Assembly: GCA_037693485.1 (NCBI GenBank)
Contig: CM075354.1
Location: forward strand, 144,421,001 to 144,485,000
DNA: 64,000 nt
Origin: Kitagawia praeruptora
Taxonomy: Eukaryota > Streptophyta > Magnoliopsida > Apiales > Apiaceae
Direction: 5' to 3'
Made by a program: the position numbers and the translations under genes. Shown here one piece after another: positions 1 to 12,200 of this stretch. The notes below the pieces were generated by a model. The model saw only the letters and a program-made list of their open reading frames with translations, was not told the origin of the DNA and did no database searches. The stretch's first letter is position 1, and each line of letters begins with the position of its first letter.

Positions 1-3000
1 GGGCTTTTACTAGATATTCTTTAACTTCCTCAAATGCTTTTTGGCAATTGGGCCCCCACTCGAAGTTCTTGGGTCCCCGAAGTACTTCAAAGAATGGCAA
101 GGCCTTTTCGGCCGATCTGGAAATGAACCTCCTCAGGGCGGCTATCCGTCCGGTCAGCTTCTGAATATCCCTGATCGTCTTCGGTGCTTCCATATCGATG
201 ACCGTTTTGATCTTTTCTGGGTTTGCCTCAATTCCTCTGGCGCTAACCATATACCCCAAGAATTTTCCGATGTTGACTCCGAACGTACATTTGTTCGGAT
301 TTATCCACATGTTGTTTTCCCTGAGCGTTACAAAACATTCTCTTAAATCTTCAGCGTGGTCCTTAAAGAGAGATTTGACAATCATGTCGTCCACATAACA
401 CTCCATATTCCGACCGATTTGAGCTTTAAATACTTTGTTGATCATTTTTTGGAAAGTGGCCCCTGCGTTCTTCAGTCCGAAGGGCATTTTCACGTAAGCA
501 TAAGTGCCGTTCAGTGTGATGAACGCTGTCTTTGGTATGTCTTCGGTGTTCATGGCGATTTGGTGATATCCCGAGAACGCGTCCAAAAAACTGAGTATTT
601 GATGCCCTGAGGTTGCATCTATCAGTTGATCAATGTTTGGTAGAGGGTAGTGATCCTTCGGACAGTGCTTATTTAAGTCGGTGTAGTCCACACACATTCT
701 CCATTTGCCATTGGACTTTTTCACCACAACCACGTTCGCCAACCAATCTGGGTAGTCTATCTCTTCAATGAATTTTGCCTCTAGCAATTTTTCGACTTCG
801 GCCTGAATGACCTTCTGTCTTTCCATGGCAAAATTTCTCTTTTTCTGTTTCACGGGCTGGGCTTCGGTTTTTACGTTAAGACAATGTTTGGCTACCGATG
901 GATCCAAACCCGGCATATCTTCGGGATTCCATGCGAATACATCGTGGAACTCCCTAATGACTTTAATGACTTTCTCCTTCAGTTCTGGCTCCATGTTCTT
1001 TCCTATCTGAATCATCTTCCCCGCTTGGCCTACGTACAATTCAACTTCTTCGGTTTCGACAGCCGGTTCGGCTATCGGATTTGACAGGTCGGCTCCAAAT
1101 TTCTCTAACTCGATATTCAGTAGTTGGTGACTGCCTCCTGTTTCGGCCTCATTTCTTCTCCTTTTCCCCGCTTCGGTCATTTCGACATCTTTTTCCTTCT
1201 CTAGGTCTTCCAACATAATGATTCGTGCGGCTTTTTGGTCGCCTCTCATTTCTCCGATCCCGTGTTCGGTTGGAAATTTCAATTTCAAGTGGGGGATAGA
1301 TGATACAGCTTGGAATAGGGATAAAGCCGGTCTTCCCAGGATCCCATTATACGGGCTGTCGACTCTAACAACGTAAAATTTTGCTTTTTTCACCGCTGTG
1401 AATGGTGCTTTCCCCAATAAGACGTTCAGTGTTATAGTTCCTTCGATCGGTACAGGTTGATTACCGAAGCTGTATAGCGGTGCTTCATGGCATGGCTCTA
1501 GTTGTTCGCCCCCCAAGTTCATTTTGAAATATGTCCGGTGATACAAGATGTTGACTGAACTTCCTTCGTCGACCAAGACTTTCCAGATCTTGTTGTCCCC
1601 TATCACCGGATTTATAACGAGTGGGTCTTCATGTGGCCATATTACGTCTTCGAAATCGTCTTCCGTAAATGAGATCGGAAGTGGTTGTTTGGCTGCAGTT
1701 GATTGGTAAAGGTTGTAGATTTGCCTGGCATACCTCTTTCGGGCAGATTTGCTGTCCCGATCCAGTATGGTTCCTCCGGAGATCGTTCGGACTTCGCCTC
1801 TGTACTTTTCAGATCCTTCGGCTTCCTTGTCTTCTCTTTTTATCTCTTTCGGTCCAAGTTTGTTTCTCAGGTCTTCGACGAATTTGGTCAATTCTCCATC
1901 TTTTATCATTCTCTCAATTAATTTATTCAAGTGGTAACACTCGTCAGTGTTATGACCTTTATCCTGATGATATTCACAATGTCTGTTTTCGTCCCTTCTG
2001 TTTTCAGGGGTCTTTAGCCTGGGTGGTCGAACGAACCCGGGCTTACCCTTTATTTCATGGAGAATTTTTGAGATGGGTGTGTTGAGTGGTGTAAATACAG
2101 CATTATCTCTATCCCGCCTTCGTTCGGCCCCTTTATCAGGCCTTGTGTCATTCAATCTACTTTTAACATCGCCTCGACTCCTTCGGTCGTCTCTTCTGTC
2201 ATTTCTCCTATCGTCCCGATCGGAGACATTTTTCTTACTTTCTTTGTATCCCCCGATTGATTCAATTTTCCTTCTAATTGCTTCTCCCCTAAGATAAATG
2301 TCGTTCAAATTTTTGGGAGGTACATCGTAAAGTGAGGATCGGAGTTTCTTGCCTTTAATGGGGTCTAGGCCGGCCGCAAGGAATCCTGCCGCCTTTATTC
2401 TATCTAAATTGGTGACCATTCCAGCCTCCTCTTTGAATCTCGCCAAGTAATCGCCTAGATCTTCGTTCGGCCCCTGTCTGCAATGGATCAGGGCCTCTGT
2501 ATCTTTCTCTCTTCGGCACAAATGAGAGTAGTGCCTCAAAAATTTCTTCTTGATTTGTTCGTACGAGCCGATCGACCTGGGTCTGAGCGATCGATACCAC
2601 ATGGACGCGTTTCCTTTGAGATAGGTTTTGAACATCTTGCAAAGCATCATATCACAATGTCCCATACCAGTCATGAGTGATTCGTACTTCTCACAGTGGT
2701 CTTCTGGGTCGCCTTTTCTGTTGAATTCGTGCATTTTTGGAAACTGCCTTCCGGGTGGTGGCCGAAACTGTTCTACCTCTTCGGTGACTATAGGTTCATG
2801 GCTGATCTTTTTCTCTCCGAACATGACTTTCTCTAGCCTTCGGATTCGGTCGTCAGTGTGGGGGCCTTCTTCCGAATCGGATGAGTCGAGTACCTTCGAT
2901 CGGGTACGTTTTGAATAGGATTCGGACTGTCCAGATTCATCATCGTCGTTCCTAATTCGTTTTTCTCTCCGATTTTCTTCGAGCTCTGGGTCTTCGGCCT

Positions 3001-3337
3001 CGAGGGCCTCACGAAGTGACTTCTCCTGCAACTCGATTTCTTCTCTTCGGAGCTTTAGGCCTTCTAGCCTCAAACGATCGGCTTCCCTTCTTTTTGCCAG
3101 ACGTTCAGTTTCTTTGTTCTTTTCCATCTCCTTATGCTTCCCCTTCGCCTTTTGTTGCTCTCTTCATCTCTCGAGCATCTCTTGTTGTTCTTCAGGAGTT
3201 GGCATATCTCCTTCTTCATCAAAGTTTAGCAGCCTTGGGGGAATGGGTGGGGTTGTCCTTGGAAATATAGGAGGAACGGAACGACTGTTTCCAGCCACGG
3301 TGCTGCTATCATTGATGGGTGTTTCTTCAATCATCAT
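1..3337 (-). pseudogene. gag-pol: gag-pol polyprotein (gag, protease, RT), one in-frame stop
   Basis: The frame starts at the ATG at 3337, right after the PBS and a short leader. It reads 57 codons to a TGA at 3164-3166, where a CGA arginine codon is likely ancestral, and then stays open to base 1. In order one sees a charged coiled-coil-like stretch rich in K, E and R (about 3160-2960), a retrotransposon gag domain (about 2730-2430, with GNASMWYRSL), an RDRR-rich basic segment, an aspartic protease active site VDEGSSVNIL (about 1575-1545), and an RT (about 790-150) with the YVDD catalytic motif at 386-397. No frameshift was found, so this copy is only lightly damaged. Integrase and RNase H should lie to the left of the window. 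Confidence 0.9.
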
Positions 3338-3377
3338 AGTTTTCTGGTAGGTCTTTTAATACGAGTATATCTCTACG

Positions 3378-3395
3378 TTCCCACAGACGGTGCCA
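3378..3395 (-). other. Primer-binding site
   Basis: TGGCACCGTCTGTGGGAA lies 2 nt inside the LTR end. Related Tat/Ogre elements carry TGGCGCCGTCTGTGGGAA in this position. I have not matched it to a specific tRNA of this species. Confidence 0.7.
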
Positions 3396-3397
3396 AA

Positions 3398-3814
3398 TGT
3401 TACGACCAATTTTCTCCCAGGCTTCGTTCGGTAGGACCTGCAGAAAGAGAATGCGAGGGTGGAGCCCCTCGATTCACCTCCGGTGTGAGAATAAGTTAGT
3501 CGGTTTTTTGTAAGGTAATTTGAACGTAGAGAATTTGTATTGTTGTGTGTGTAGTTATGGATTTTATGAACAATCTTACCTCCTTTTATACTTATTTTTC
3601 CTTGCAGTTGTTGAGATGTAGATCTGCTTTCCAGAGTATCAAATATTCTTTGGATCATGGGACCATGTGACCGTTTAAAGGTGAAAGACCTTTCATCATG
3701 GCCACGGTCGGCCACTGACAGCCATGTGACCGTTCATGTAGAACAGGTTGTTTTATTCTTTGGGCTTAACGTTGGGCTATTGGTTCGGCCCATTAAGAGA
3801 TTGGACCTCTAACA
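3398..3814 (-). repeat. 5' LTR of the Tat/Ogre-like element (417 bp)
   Basis: The terminus is TG...CA when read on the minus strand (TGTTAGAGGT...GGTCGTAACA). It abuts a PBS-like sequence on its inner side and contains a TATA box. The short open frame across 3356-3715 is LTR and leader sequence and is not taken as a gene. Confidence 0.85.
3583..3590 (-). promoter_or_regulatory. TATA box of the gypsy LTR
   Basis: TATAAAAG on the minus strand, about 190 bp before the inner end of the LTR, is a plausible core promoter for the element transcript. Confidence 0.55.
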
Positions 3815-4216
3815 AGTACATTAATAGCTTACAGGTTCAACAAATTTTACATAATCACTATTTTACATAACCATTATACATAATGTCATTGGAGATGCTC
3901 TTACAAGTTCAGCAAATTTTACATAATCAATATTTTATCTGATTTAGCCAACCATTTTTAGTCAATACCATTGGAGATACTCTTATATAGTATCTAAATT
4001 CTTAACCTACATTAAAATTTCTAAAATATAATATTTTTTGAAAAGTAGTGAGATTTGATTAGGTTAAAAAAGAGTACTTAACTAATAAATTAAAATTGAT
4101 TATTGAAAAAAAGGTAAAGTTTAATCATTTACACATATAAATTATTTTGGCACTTTACATAATACATTTAATTAATATTTTTTTGATGCGTAAATTAGTC
4201 TACCAGTAGCCCGAAC
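3815..4216. other. AT-rich spacer
   Basis: Non-coding AT-rich sequence. The phrase CATTGGAGATRCTCTTA occurs twice (about 3890 and 3968), beside similar text (TTCARCAAATTTTACATAATCA), suggesting a small local duplication. No gene was seen. Confidence 0.5.
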
Positions 4217-4736
4217 CAGTGCTATAAAAGATGGCGATTAATCGGATTAATCGTTGTTCGGTGGTTAATCGAAATTTTGCTTTAATCGAGTAAAAATTGT
4301 TTTTTGTAAAAATCGACCAATGATCGATAAAATCGGTCAAAAATCGACTAATTTTGTCAATAATCTAAATTAATTGGTCAAATTTTTTTAAGAAAAAAAA
4401 TAATGTAAAAACTCACAAAATTATAAAAAAAAATGGAAACAATAAAAATCTTATAAATTGTAATGTAAAAATAACCCTTTTTTTTTAGTTCTCGAAATTG
4501 AAATATGGATAGAAATCTTCGGCTTCTACTTTTGTACTATTTTATACAATTTAATGTATACAAGTAAATTAAATGATTTATTTTACAATTTTGTTTTTTG
4601 TGTCACATTATTTTAAAATTTTATTAAATAATTGCTTCAGTCTATATTAGGTATATAAAATAATTATATATATATATATTAATCACTATTCCATGATTTT
4701 ACCAAACAACTCTGATTCCCACATTTTATAACACTG
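4217..4736. mobile_element. hAT-like MITE (520 bp)
   Basis: The ends are inverted: the left end reads CAGTGCTATAAAA and the right end, complemented, reads CAGTGTTATAAAA. Flanking 8-mers are GCCCGAAC (4209-4216) and GTCTGAAC (4737-4744), matching at 6 of 8 positions with both differences C/T, as expected for an old 8-bp hAT target duplication. The interior is AT-rich, has many ATCG/TCGATTAAT runs, and has no transposase. Confidence 0.7.
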
Positions 4737-5325
4737 GTCTGAACCCATTTATTGATTGTACGACATCGTCCACCAAAATCAAATGAAGAAGCATATGGTG
4801 TTACTTTAAAGAAAATATAAGGAGAATAAGCAGGCAACGCCTAACAGAGCCTCCCAATACAAGCAAGAAATATATCTTCAATGATATTTCTTACAAAGAA
4901 AAATATGATTCATTTGTTTTATTTAATAAATTTTAGTTACTTTTTATAAATGTCATATGATCTTTTATTAAAAACTTATTTTTACCTATACAAAGAAAAT
5001 ATTAAGCGGACAATATTTTTCATTTATTGTTTCTTTCATCAACAAGCATAATAATCCATGCAAAACACGGGTCATTCTCAAGAGTTATTTTTATACAATA
5101 AGTAAATAAATACGTAAATATATTGTTATCAGTTTATTGAAACTTTGATCAAAAAAGCTATAAATAGATGATTTAATTCATAAAATAAATCATATCATCT
5201 CAACATTTGGACATATAAGTGTAATTATATTTCGTAAAATGTTTTTTTTTCCAAAATATATATCATCGTGATGAATTTGTACGATATATCATGTCGTGTG
5301 ATTAACAAAAATTATATGTTCCCTA
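4632..5325 (+). repeat. Dispersed repeat R1, copy 1
   Basis: It shares long near-identical stretches with 62443-63243 in the same orientation, including the right half of the hAT-like MITE and the sequence beyond it. Copy 1 lacks about 57 bp present in copy 2 (near 62722-62780) and about 40 bp near its left end. The common tract stops at GTTCCCTA, where copy 2 is interrupted by a retrotransposon fragment. No coding capacity was seen. Confidence 0.8.
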
Positions 5326-5569
5326 CAATTCAAGTTAAATAGTGTTCTTATCAATAACAATGAAAAATAATACAAATTACTAATAATATATTTATGTTTG
5401 ACATATCTTAAAAAAAATTTATGTCACATCAATTAATAGCATAGATTAACGATAATGATCAAATACTAAAAGACAAATAACATATGCTACGCTTAATTAT
5501 GTGATGAATTATTATTCACTTATATCTCGATTCTCTAGTTTATCATAACTTGTTTTGGATCATTACTCT
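5326..5569. other. AT-rich spacer downstream of relic copy 1
   Basis: Non-coding; nothing recognised. It lies downstream (minus sense) of the gene relic that begins at 5570. Confidence 0.4.
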
Positions 5570-5960
5570 CCGTCTCTATACCATTTGAGTACATCATAGA
5601 GACTATCCAACTCCTCAACACTCAGAGGCTAAACAGCATTTGCATAATAAACTTCCAGATTTGATGTATGTTTGCCCTTCTTCCTAAGAAGCCTTTTGGA
5701 GGCATTGGCCCAGCCATGCTGTAAGAGTATTAAAAGTATATGTGAAATTTTACCAGTCTCAAAATGTTCTTGAATCATTGCACTTTTGCAGTTCTATAAC
5801 CCTTTGTGTTCTGCCATCTACAGACTCATCTTTAGATACTGAATCTCATCATTTGTAGTTTCTTATAGGTTCAACTCAGGAAGTAAATCATCTTCTTGGT
5901 GCAACCATTGTTATGTTATTTTTTTGATTTTCTACCAGGTTGATGGTTGCTTTTAAGATG
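5570..5960 (-). pseudogene. Unrecognised host gene relic, copy 1, 3' part
   Basis: The minus strand encodes a protein resembling 29791-30640: shared stretches include QHGWA versus EHGWA, KRLLRKK versus RRLLRKP, LEVYYANA versus LEIYYLDN, and LDSLYDVLKWY versus LNNLYDVLRYY. This copy has stop codons, and it joins the KCN segment directly to the HFETG segment, so a middle part of about 430 bp present in copy 2 is deleted. I do not recognise the family. The matching 5' part is probably 17303-17500, now separated by the Athila-like insertion. Confidence 0.65.
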
Positions 5961-6563
5961 AAGTTTAAAATGGTGGTTGTAAACATTTTTATTCAAGAAA
6001 GGAAGAGAAGAAATTAGGCTCAATACTCGTCAATTACAAATCTGAAAGATTTGACGTTAACGTGTTAAGAAATCGGAGAGAAGAAAATTAATACTCAGAA
6101 ACAAGAACAATGAATATAAATGGTTATGATGGTTGTTTTTGACTAAATTTCATCCTTTTCTTTTATTGTATATTACTTTGTCAAAATATGAATAATTTAG
6201 TCTTTATATATTGAATTCAGAATATAGAATTCGATTTTCTAAACATTCTACAATTGAATATTCAATTAAGCACAATGAAAGATCTCGTATTAGTATATAG
6301 AAAAATGGTTATGTTGAATAATATTTATTGTAGTTAAACAACGAATATGTTGAATAATATTGGTTATATTAAATAATATTTGTTTAGTATTTAAAAAATA
6401 ATTATTTTGAATAATATTTGTTGCCACCTTACTTAGACATTTTAATATTGGTTACATGATTTGTTTGGGAAGGATTGGAGGTCCCTCCACGTTCCTTTAT
6501 TTAAATATTGGAGGAGAGTATTGAAGATTATATGTTGTATCATAAAATTCTATTAAGACTTTT
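5961..6563. other. Intron-like segment of relic copy 1; empty target site for Copia-2
   Basis: This is paralogous to 30640-31064 joined to 58104-58310. At 6340-6360 it reads straight through ACGAATATGTTGAATAATATT, where copy 2 has the whole Copia-2 element between two TGTTG copies. It ends at the CTTTT target of the Athila-like element (6559-6563). It is AT-rich with repeated TTGAATAATATT and no ORF. Confidence 0.75.
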
Positions 6564-7931
6564 TGTTGCGTAAAATACAGATGTGCAAGTGTACACAATC
6601 GCAAGCAAGTAATACAATAGTAAATACCAGATATCGTTCCTCAAGGACTGTCTAATTGTATCAATCACAAGTAATATCTAACAACTTGGTTATCTAGCAC
6701 AAAAATTGTTTGATGATTTTTATAACTAAACTAATTATAAGAACTAAATTAACCAACTAAATTATACTAGAGAAGAGAGTTGCGAGAGTTTTAGATACGA
6801 TAAGTTAAGTCAAGATAATTACTTCCCCCTAATATGTTCATGTCGACAATAAAGCAGTGTAATACTATAGCAAAATCACAATCTACTAACCAAAAATTCA
6901 ATGGTCATAGGTTTCTCTCGAAATCACTATGATATAGATTCTGTAATTAAATTAACATATGTCTATGCCCAATTCAACTTCCAGAATACAATTAAGCACC
7001 AATTTCACACGGCTATGCAAGGTAACAATCTATGTCTATACCGTCACAAAATTAATATCAGTAGATATAATCATGCACCATTCAAGTTTTGTGTCCATTA
7101 ATCATAACCCTCTCAGTATTATAACTAACTCAACAATCTACTACCATTGGCCAAACAATAGCAAATATGTATCATGGAATCCACTTGAACGAATAAACTG
7201 TAAACAGCAAATAGTACTTCTTATCAAAACACCAACAATCCCATACTAGGGTTCCATAAAAATCCTAACTCAATAAATTTAGTTCATAATCAAGGTATCA
7301 AAACAATCCCAAAATAACCAACACATGATCATAAGAAGAGATATAAAAAATAAGAGAAAACAAAGCCAATTGAATGTCTTCAATGGCTGAATTCCTCGTT
7401 GTTGATTGCTTCTTCTCCTCCTCCCTTGTGCGGTTCTCTCTCGTACTTCTCTCATACGATTTGTCTCTCTAGGTCTGATCTCTTTCTAATAATAATATCC
7501 TCTAATAAAAGTATAATTAATTATTTAATAAAATTACAAGGAGATTTCTCAATCAAAATTGAATTCCAATAAAGGAAATTCGTAATTGATTTTTGGGCTC
7601 TATTTCTGGGCTGATGCAGTTGGAATCTGATATCAAGACCACTTCTAAATTGAAGCCCTTCTCACAAGCTTTCCGTGGGCTGTTGAATCGCCTAAAATGG
7701 ACTTCTGGAACTCCAGATATGACCCAAACAGTGTAGACTGCGCAGCAGCCCATAAAATCCGATTTTTAATTAAATTAATTTCCAACTCTTTTTATTTAAG
7801 CTTCAAGCCCTCCTTTATTATAACTCCTTGATACCTACAATAAAACATTAAAATTTATTAAATAAATATCCAAATCAATGCAAAATAACTTAAATATAGG
7901 GACAATATTATGATTAAATGCATGCTTATCA
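6564..7931 (-). repeat. 3' LTR of the Athila-like element
   Basis: Minus-strand termini are TGATAAGCATG...CGCAACA, nearly identical to 15799-17166. The small open frames on either strand within it are duplicated in the other LTR and are not genes. Confidence 0.93.
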
Positions 7932-7945
7932 CATCCCCACACTTA
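7932..7945 (-). other. Polypurine tract of the Athila-like element
   Basis: TAAGTGTGGGGATG on the minus strand abuts the 3' LTR and fits a plus-strand priming site. Confidence 0.6.
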
Positions 7946-9280
7946 GCATCTTGCACGTCCTCGGGCAAAAAGAAGAAAGAGAAATCTAAGTCCTAACTAA
8001 CTAATACCACTTCCGTAGGTGATCACAGTTGCATTTGGCATATGCAACAAGCCCATTAAACCCTAAGATAGCCCAAGTGGACGAGTAAGGTCTCGTGAGG
8101 GTTTGTAGTGAATTTACCCACAAAATTCATAAATTTTACTCTGCCTGCCAAGTCTCATACATGAAATATATCATAGCACTCCACACATGCAAACTTAATC
8201 ATGTAATAGCTCATAGATGTCATATAATGCAATTCCTCAACTTTACACACCGACACAACTATTCAAGCACGCACACATAGTCTCAAAAGACTAAGATATC
8301 ATGAATAACATCAAAGTCTCAATCAACGAAAAAATAACATGCTTAGGATGGAAAATAACCTCACAAACACTTAAATCACACAAGTGTTTAGGTACAACTG
8401 TATCACTCAAATTCAATCAAATGCACATGTGCTACCATAAGCTTGTTTGTCCACCAAAATCTCTAGACTTCGTGTTCGTATAAATCAAAAGGTCTTTGTC
8501 AAGGATTGTAACGAGGCTTAGGTGCGGGGGTAGAAAATCAAAGAAATAGGCTAACAAGTGGCTAAACTTGAAAACTAATAGAGCATAATGTTCATATACA
8601 CTTGAAGCACTCAACATGAAACTAACCTTGAGATATAATCCCACATACAAATATAAACTCATAAATTTCACATTGCAAGAACCATTGAACATACACTCTC
8701 TTTTTTCTTCTTTTTTTTTTTTACTATATCTTTTTTTTCTCTCTACTTTTTTCGTGCATCCTCCCTTTTTTTATTGATTCGAGTGACTTTATTGAAGTGT
8801 CACGAAGAAGGAATAGCCAAACCAATTCAATTCCCACCCAAAATTTCATACAATGACAAAGATATCCCCACACTTAATATTTTACCCATCTCATGTATAC
8901 ATCACAATGCTCTACTAGTCAATCAAGACAAGAAGAAATAAGTAAGCTCAAGATTTAGATGGTGATATACGAAGAAAAAGGATATAGGCTCAAGGGGGCT
9001 CACTAAGGATTAATTTTAAGGGTACTGTTTGGGACAATACGGTTAATCCTAGAGCCTTTATCATTTTTACACAATACACAATATCAATATACGCACGACC
9101 TGGTTTAAAGCAAGTTCTAGAGCAACATGTACACCGACGAATAACTCATCACAAAAAAAAAAGATTGATAAAAGATGTATCAATCGTAAATTAAGGCTCA
9201 AGATCTCACATGGTGATAGCATGCCACCCTCATCAAAATTGACAATGACGTACATTCAAGTTTTTAATTTTCGCAAGCAC
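7946..9280. other. Non-coding internal region of the Athila-like element
   Basis: No convincing ORF. It contains the T-rich tract at 8698-8770 and the phrase CCCCACACTTA more than once (7935, 8868), also found near 13782, as in related non-autonomous gypsy elements. It ends at the CACTA insertion (target CAC at 9278-9280). Confidence 0.55.
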
Positions 9281-12200
9281 CACTACACCATAAAAGGCCT
9301 ACAGCAACGTCCAAATAGTGTTGCTGTAGGCCCAAAATATGTTGATGTAGGCCCAAAAAAACCCCAAAGGCAACATTTTGCTGATGTTGCTATTTTTGTC
9401 GTTGCCTTTGGTGTCAATGGCAACATTCTTATTCTCTATGGCAACACCAGTTTTAATGTTGGCATAGACTTGTTACAGCAACATTATTATTAGTCTTTAG
9501 CAACCTAATATTATGTTGCCTTTATGTTAAACATTTTTTTTAAAAATAGTGGGTCCCACCAGTAGGGCCCACTTTTGGGACAAAAAATACACAATTTGAA
9601 TATATTCATTCCCAAATTAATCAAATCAACATAACCTATTTTTTCATTACCACCAAACATAACATAGTATAACATAATAATCCTTACAAGTATAAAAATA
9701 ATTAAAACTTCCAAGCATCGTAATCTATTCAACCATCTACATTACAATAATCCAAACTCTAAATATAAGCCTTAAACGGTTAAGTGATGATGCTAAACTA
9801 GAGCTGTACATTATGCGCAAGAAAGGTCTGGTATTAAAATCCTCTTGTCCCACTGAACTACCTGTCACCATGCTCAGCCCTTGGTGCCTCTCATTTCAGC
9901 TGCTATCTGCCAGTTTAACCAAACATTAATATTCTATAATACACATACATAGCACAACACACCCACACAGACATGTTTAAAGCTCTCTATACCTTCAATA
10001 TGCTTGACTACGTCTTAAACACAAAATCTGAGTTAACACCAAATAGGATCGATCCACTTTGTTACTGACCACTTTTCGCCTTTGATCACTGGGCAACCTG
10101 CATGGAGACTTTGAAGGTCTGTCGTTGCACTTGGGTGCAAACTGAGGAAAAGAAGCGCATCCCTTTTTTGTGGTTTTACTGTATCACAAATTATGAAAAA
10201 TTGAATGTATGCTTCTATCAACAAGAGTAATAATATTTCAATTCTTTAACTGCTAATAAGAGTGTTTACAAAATTATCACCTGCTAATAATATTTCAATT
10301 TTTTTGCACACTCCGATAAATTAGCATCTGATTTGGAAGATTTGCGACCTGAAGGTTCATGCATTAGAACATCAGAAACGTGACCATGGACAAATTAGTT
10401 TAAGTTAGGTCAGTCCTACAAGCTCCCTCATGTCTCCACCAACAGAGCATAGATAAGAGATTGCCGGGTAAGAAGTAAATTTCTAACAATGGTAGCATAT
10501 ACTCATTAGTCATTAATTAATATATTATCTTTTAAGATCTGATTTAGAAGGCCATTTCCGCTATATAAAAAGGGATATAAATGTTGTTTCATATTTTTTC
10601 GTTCTATCTGATAGATCAGGCAATCCCAATTTGTTTTTGTTAGATATGAAAAATTATATCAGAACTCATCTGTTTCGCATTAAAGATCCTAGCATTACTT
10701 TTTTATTTTTAAATAACAAAAATACCAGCATTACTAGTTTACTATACAAGTATCAAGTATGTATGTGGAAGGAACACAACACATGATACAAAGACACAAT
10801 GCTTATTCCGATATCTTGCAAGCTAAATTTTTACAGGATGATAACTTGCAGATTTATGGACATGGCTAAAATGGAGAATTGGTAATCACATTTTGATATC
10901 TTGCGATAAGAACTGAAGCTGAAATCTTAAATTTCTTTATGTGCTGTCCAATATATATGTGGACATGTACCATGTATATATCCTGATAGTCTAAGAAGCA
11001 CTAACCTCTGTCTTGGGAAACACAGTCTCGCCACCTTGTACAACATCAGAGAGATACATGAGTACAGTTGCTATAATGTGACCACCCTTTGCTATTATGT
11101 GACCACCCTTTGCAACATCTTAGAACTTGAATGTCTCCTCCATTTTCTGAGAAAAGGAAAGACAAGTTAAAAATAACCAATTGTAGACCCCAAACTGTAT
11201 AACTACTCTTTGATTGCTTGCAAATTTTTCTATTCCTTGCCATGGCTTTCAACTGCATAGTTTTTCCTTCTTGCTCAAGTATGATACATGTAGATTGCAC
11301 AGAAATAATTAGATTATAACGTATAAGAGATGCACAAAACAAGTGTTTTAAGTAAAATTTTCTTTCAGAAATGCAAACACCATCTTGCAATACAATAACA
11401 AGTCAAAGCCTTGCAACAAAGTTATCATTTGTCTACTCTAACATTAAATGATTTTGAATTTTAGTACCTACATAAATCAAATGCAATGGCTAAAACAGAG
11501 TATCAAAAAAGAAGAGAAAAACGAAACTGATACAAAAAGTATATGTTCTTTTAAGATGAATGATCATGAGATGATATAAAAAAATGTGTTATCTCCTACT
11601 AAGTGCCTATATACTGTAGTTACACAATATGAAAGAGCACTACAAGACTTTTAACTCGTAGAAAATTTAACAAATAAGGAATTCGCATTGAACAATAAAC
11701 GATGAGCTGCTGTTAAAAGAATCTTTCCTGCAAAATTATTCTTCTTCTTCCGTTCCGCAAAGTCCATGACTACAAAAAATAAATAAGGAAAATCATTTCT
11801 GAAAACAATAACAAATTAGTACACCTGACAATCATCCTGACTCATTGTTAACAAAAAAAACGCATTTACCTCCTAAAGACAGAGACCGATTAGCCCTCGA
11901 CTGTGTTCTTGATCTATTCAGAGTTGCATTTGTACAATATATGCTAAACAAACAAAAAAAAGATATATACACAATTAAAGTCTAGTTCCGATACGAAAAA
12001 TTGAAAGGAAGAAAATCTTAAACACCAACGTAGCAGTGTGTTTATAGCAGTGTGTGTTTATAGCATGGGTTTCGAATAAAAACCCCACTCTAGCTCCCTG
12101 GTCTAAAAAATGCTATCGGTTTGGACTAGAAAGGAACGACACACCAACGTAAGGTTAGTACAGAATTAAAAGTTAGCCTTAGACAAAAACAAATACAAGA

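Larger units (their letters stand above)
1..3814 (-). mobile_element. Ty3/gypsy LTR retrotransposon, Tat/Ogre-like, 5' part
   Basis: Read on the minus strand the order is LTR, primer-binding site, gag, protease, reverse transcriptase, and the element then leaves the window at base 1. The RT contains MPFGLKNAGATFQ and YVDDMIVKS, which are typical of the Tat/Ogre branch of Ty3/gypsy elements. The LTR begins TGTTAGAGG and ends TCGTAACA. The possible 5-bp target duplication next to the LTR is AGTAC (3815-3819), but the partner lies outside the window. RNase H, integrase and the 3' LTR are not visible. Confidence 0.93.

Noticed and set aside
41..2297. Several plus-strand frames of 60-138 codons
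   Set aside because: Shadows of the long minus-strand gag-pol frame of the gypsy element.
5046..5090. Hairpin-like CCATGCAAAACACGGGT (also CCGTGCAAGACACGGGT near 62972) as a Helitron 3' end
   Set aside because: The stem is imperfect and is not followed on either strand by CTAG or CTRR at the right distance; no 5' TC terminus was found nearby.
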